Positions 62,155 to 64,000 of a stretch of 64,000 nt of DNA are shown here, one piece after another. This DNA is from JASSUD01 sp031963225. Lineage in GTDB: Bacteria > Pseudomonadota > Gammaproteobacteria > Burkholderiales > Burkholderiaceae. Location: NCBI GenBank assembly GCA_031963225.1, contig JASSUD010000001.1, positions 1 to 64,000 on the forward strand, in the 5' to 3' direction. The notes beneath the pieces were generated by a model. It saw only the letters and a program-made list of their open reading frames with translations. It was not told the DNA's origin and searched no databases. Each line of letters opens with the position of its first letter. Within the stretch, counting starts at the first letter, position 1. The position numbers were made by a program, and so were the translations under genes.

Positions 62155-63255
62155 TTGACCGTTGAAGCGCTCTTTGAGCCTTTACAGGGTTTGGACCCTT
62201 TGGAATCGGCTGTGGATGCAGATTGCCCCGAGCCTCTCACTGCCACCATTCCTGCTGAGTATGAGGGAGAACGCTTAGATAAAGTATTAGCTTATCTTTT
62301 CCCGCAATACTCTCGTGCTTGCTTGCAGAGTTGGGTGAAGGCCGAGCGCGTGCAGGTGGCAGGAGCGCTTGCGAGCTTGCGTCAAAAGGCGTGCGAGGGC
62401 GCGATGGTCGCGTTGTGGCCAGATTTGAAACCCGAGCAGCAGGCTTTTCGACCTGAACCTGTTCCGCTGTCTATTGTCTATGAAGATGCTAGTTTAGTGG
62501 TGATTAATAAGCCTGCAGGATGTGTTGTGCATCCTGCGGTGGGCAATTGGGGAGGAACCCTCCTTAATGGATTGCTGCATCGGTATGGCGCAGCCGCAGC
62601 AGCACTGCCGCGTGCGGGTATTGTGCATCGCTTGGATAAAGATACCAGTGGATTGATGGTAGTAGCACGTACATTAGAGGCTCAAACTGCTTTAGTGCGT
62701 CAGCTTCAGGCGCGTACGGTAAAGCGCATGTATCAGGCATTGGTTTGGGGCACACCGCCAGTGCGGGGCCTGGTTAATGCATCTATAGGCCGTGATCCAA
62801 GAAGCCGTATCCGTATGGCAGTCGTGGTGGGGGCAGCGTCTAAGCCAGCGCGCACGCACTATCTACGATGCTCAGTGAGCATGGCAGCAGGTTTGCCCGT
62901 TGCTGCGCTTTTATGTGCTCTGGAAACCGGCCGTACGCACCAGATTCGAGTGCATTTGTCTCATTTAGGGTATCCGATAGTGGGTGATCCCCTCTATGGA
63001 CGTGGCCATGGTCAGCAGCGTGCTATCGGGTTTTGCGCTGACCAAGCTTCTTCTCGAGCTAAACCAAGCGCCGCAGTACAACTTGCTTCAGAGCTGGTTA
63101 CTTTCCCAAGACAATTTTTACATGCTTGCCAGCTTGCGTTTGCGCATCCTGAGAGCGGGGAGCCCTTATCTTGGCAGGCCGAGCTTCCGGACGATGCAGC
63201 GGCTTTAGCTCAAAAGGTCGGGGTACATTGGGACGCGCCATCTACGTCTGTTTAG
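62155..63255 (+). CDS. rluD: 23S rRNA pseudouridine synthase RluD
   Basis: RluD makes pseudouridines 1911, 1915 and 1917 in helix 69 of 23S rRNA. The start is TTG at 62155, with GGAG 5 bases upstream. The protein (366 aa) has an N-terminal S4 RNA-binding domain (ERLDKVLAYLFPQYSRACLQ), the catalytic Asp in GIVHRLDKDTSGLMVVARTL, and ALETGRTHQIRVHLSHLGYP with VGDPLYGR. It carries a longer C-terminal part than the E. coli enzyme (about 326 aa), including an insert after the DPLYG motif. It is divergent from bamD. Confidence 0.95.
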   Translation: MTVEALFEPLQGLDPLESAVDADCPEPLTATIPAEYEGERLDKVLAYLFPQYSRACLQSWVKAERVQVAGALASLRQKACEGAMVALWPDLKPEQQAFRPEPVPLSIVYEDASLVVINKPAGCVVHPAVGNWGGTLLNGLLHRYGAAAAALPRAGIVHRLDKDTSGLMVVARTLEAQTALVRQLQARTVKRMYQALVWGTPPVRGLVNASIGRDPRSRIRMAVVVGAASKPARTHYLRCSVSMAAGLPVAALLCALETGRTHQIRVHLSHLGYPIVGDPLYGRGHGQQRAIGFCADQASSRAKPSAAVQLASELVTFPRQFLHACQLAFAHPESGEPLSWQAELPDDAAALAQKVGVHWDAPSTSV

Positions 63256-63302
63256 ATATTTATATTCTTTGTATACACATGCCAAAAGCATGATAAAAGT
63301 CT

Positions 63303-63342
63303 GTGGTGTGCATGTTGGGGTTCCAACATCCCCAAACCTACC
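63303..63342 (-). repeat. REP unit, reverse, degenerate
   Basis: GTGGTGTGCATGTTGGGGTT then CCAACATCCCCAAACCTAC; the hairpin is weakened. It lies between rluD and rimO. Confidence 0.7.
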
Positions 63343-63369
63343 GTTCTCTATATTTTGGAAAAAATTTGT

Positions 63370-64000
63370 ATGTCGTCTGCTGTTGACACCCCTCCTAGCT
63401 CTACTCTTACTCTTTCTGAAACCACGCCCCGAAAAGTGGGATTTGTATCGCTGGGGTGCCCTAAAGCATTGGTCGATTCAGAAAATATCCTCACGCAACT
63501 GCGTATAGAAGGGTATGAAATCTCCCCCACCTATGAAGGGGCCGATTTGGTGGTGGTGAATACCTGTGGTTTTATCGATGCGGCTGTGCAAGAAAGTTTG
63601 GATGCGATTGGGGAGGCACTCAATGCCAATGGTAAGGTTATTGTGACGGGTTGTTTAGGGGCGAAAAAAACAGCAGAGGGAGGGACGGTAGTCGAAGCGG
63701 CATATCCCCAGGTGTTATCGGTTACAGGCCCGCATGCTGCTGCAGAAGTGATGGAGGCTGTGCACCAGAACTTACCGCGCCCCCATGAGCCATTTGTAGA
63801 TTTAGTGCCTCCTTCTGGGATTAAATTAACGCCGCGTCACTATGCGTATTTAAAAATTTCTGAAGGCTGTAACCATCGCTGCACATTTTGCATTATCCCG
63901 TCAATGCGGGGTGATTTGGTCTCACGACCTATTGCTGAGGTGATGATTGAAGCGGAGAATTTACTAAAAGCAGGTGTGAAAGAGCTTTTAGTGATTTCCC
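63370..64000 (+). CDS. rimO: Ribosomal protein S12 methylthiotransferase RimO (N-terminal part)
   Basis: RimO is a radical-SAM enzyme that adds a methylthio group to Asp-88 of ribosomal protein S12. The frame from ATG 63370 is open to the right edge (210 codons). Three cysteines of the N-terminal UPF0004 domain lie in SLGCPKALVDSE, NTCGFIDAA and TGCLGA, and the radical-SAM cluster motif is CNHRCTFCIIPSMRGD. The SLGCPKALVDSE form separates RimO from MiaB. A roughly 20-residue polar extension precedes the usual start; the ribosome-binding site (GGAAAA) is weak. The C-terminal TRAM part lies outside the window. Confidence 0.95.
   Translation, partial: MSSAVDTPPSSTLTLSETTPRKVGFVSLGCPKALVDSENILTQLRIEGYEISPTYEGADLVVVNTCGFIDAAVQESLDAIGEALNANGKVIVTGCLGAKKTAEGGTVVEAAYPQVLSVTGPHAAAEVMEAVHQNLPRPHEPFVDLVPPSGIKLTPRHYAYLKISEGCNHRCTFCIIPSMRGDLVSRPIAEVMIEAENLLKAGVKELLVIS

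Overview
The window reads as a chromosomal piece of a Gram-negative bacterium of the Burkholderiaceae type, most plausibly an intracellular, perhaps fungus-associated, symbiont such as the Mycoavidus/Glomeribacter/Mycetohabitans relatives. This placement is inference. It rests on ordinary betaproteobacterial housekeeping genes (gpsA, lolCD, proS, queF, pyrF, aroE, dgkA, thiC, glnA, bamD, rluD, rimO) set among many eukaryote-like genes: ankyrin, F-box, NACHT, pentapeptide and WD40 proteins, membrane-anchored beta-propellers and a RelA/SpoT-like domain. Moderate GC, AT-rich accessory genes, many decayed paralogues and dispersed short repeats fit a host-adapted genome.

Layout. 1-1.6 kb: end of an ankyrin protein whose last four residues form a CaaX box, then a small DUF6429-like gene. 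1.7-6.6 kb (- strand): gpsA-lolD-lolC and proS. 6.7-7.8 kb: unknown gene. 8.0-9.8 kb: queF and pyrF. 9.9-16.3 kb: a 14-blade WD40 protein with a pentapeptide segment, a decayed F-box gene, a BIME-like repeat and an intact F-box/ankyrin gene. 16.3-19.0 kb: aroE and small membrane or coiled-coil genes. 19.3-23.2 kb (- strand): lasso-peptide locus with an ABC exporter, an asparagine-synthetase-like cyclase and a 45-codon precursor gene; no intact leader-peptidase (B) gene is present. 24.7-30.6 kb: one 1956-aa NACHT protein with pentapeptide and beta-propeller parts.

31-52.7 kb is an accessory island built by repeated duplication. A membrane beta-propeller gene followed by one or two small 2-TM genes occurs three times on the - strand (36-38, 40-43 and 47-49 kb). 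Two further families, a short 2-TM protein and a 4-TM protein, recur on the + strand at 33.4-34.7 and 44.9-46.4 kb. Five copies of one promoter-like sequence with identical 17-bp spacing precede + strand members. Decayed copies lie between them. Also here are a RelA/SpoT-like protein, three coiled-coil proteins (one with 32-residue tandem repeats) and an IS3-type transposase scrap. 52.9-64 kb returns to core genes (thioredoxin-like ferredoxin, dgkA, thiC, tRNA-Leu(UAA), glnA, bamD, rluD, start of rimO) with three more unknown genes.

Two repeat families overlay the window. The first is a REP-like hairpin with a GTAG foot (15 units at 10 loci, often in inverted pairs). The second is a 126-bp MITE with about 26-bp inverted ends, found three times, each time inside the loop of such a REP and each time flanked by its own 7-bp target duplication. 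The strongest items for follow-up are the lasso precursor, the CaaX ankyrin protein, the F-box and NACHT proteins, the triplicated propeller/2-TM module with its shared promoter, and the MITE-in-REP nesting.
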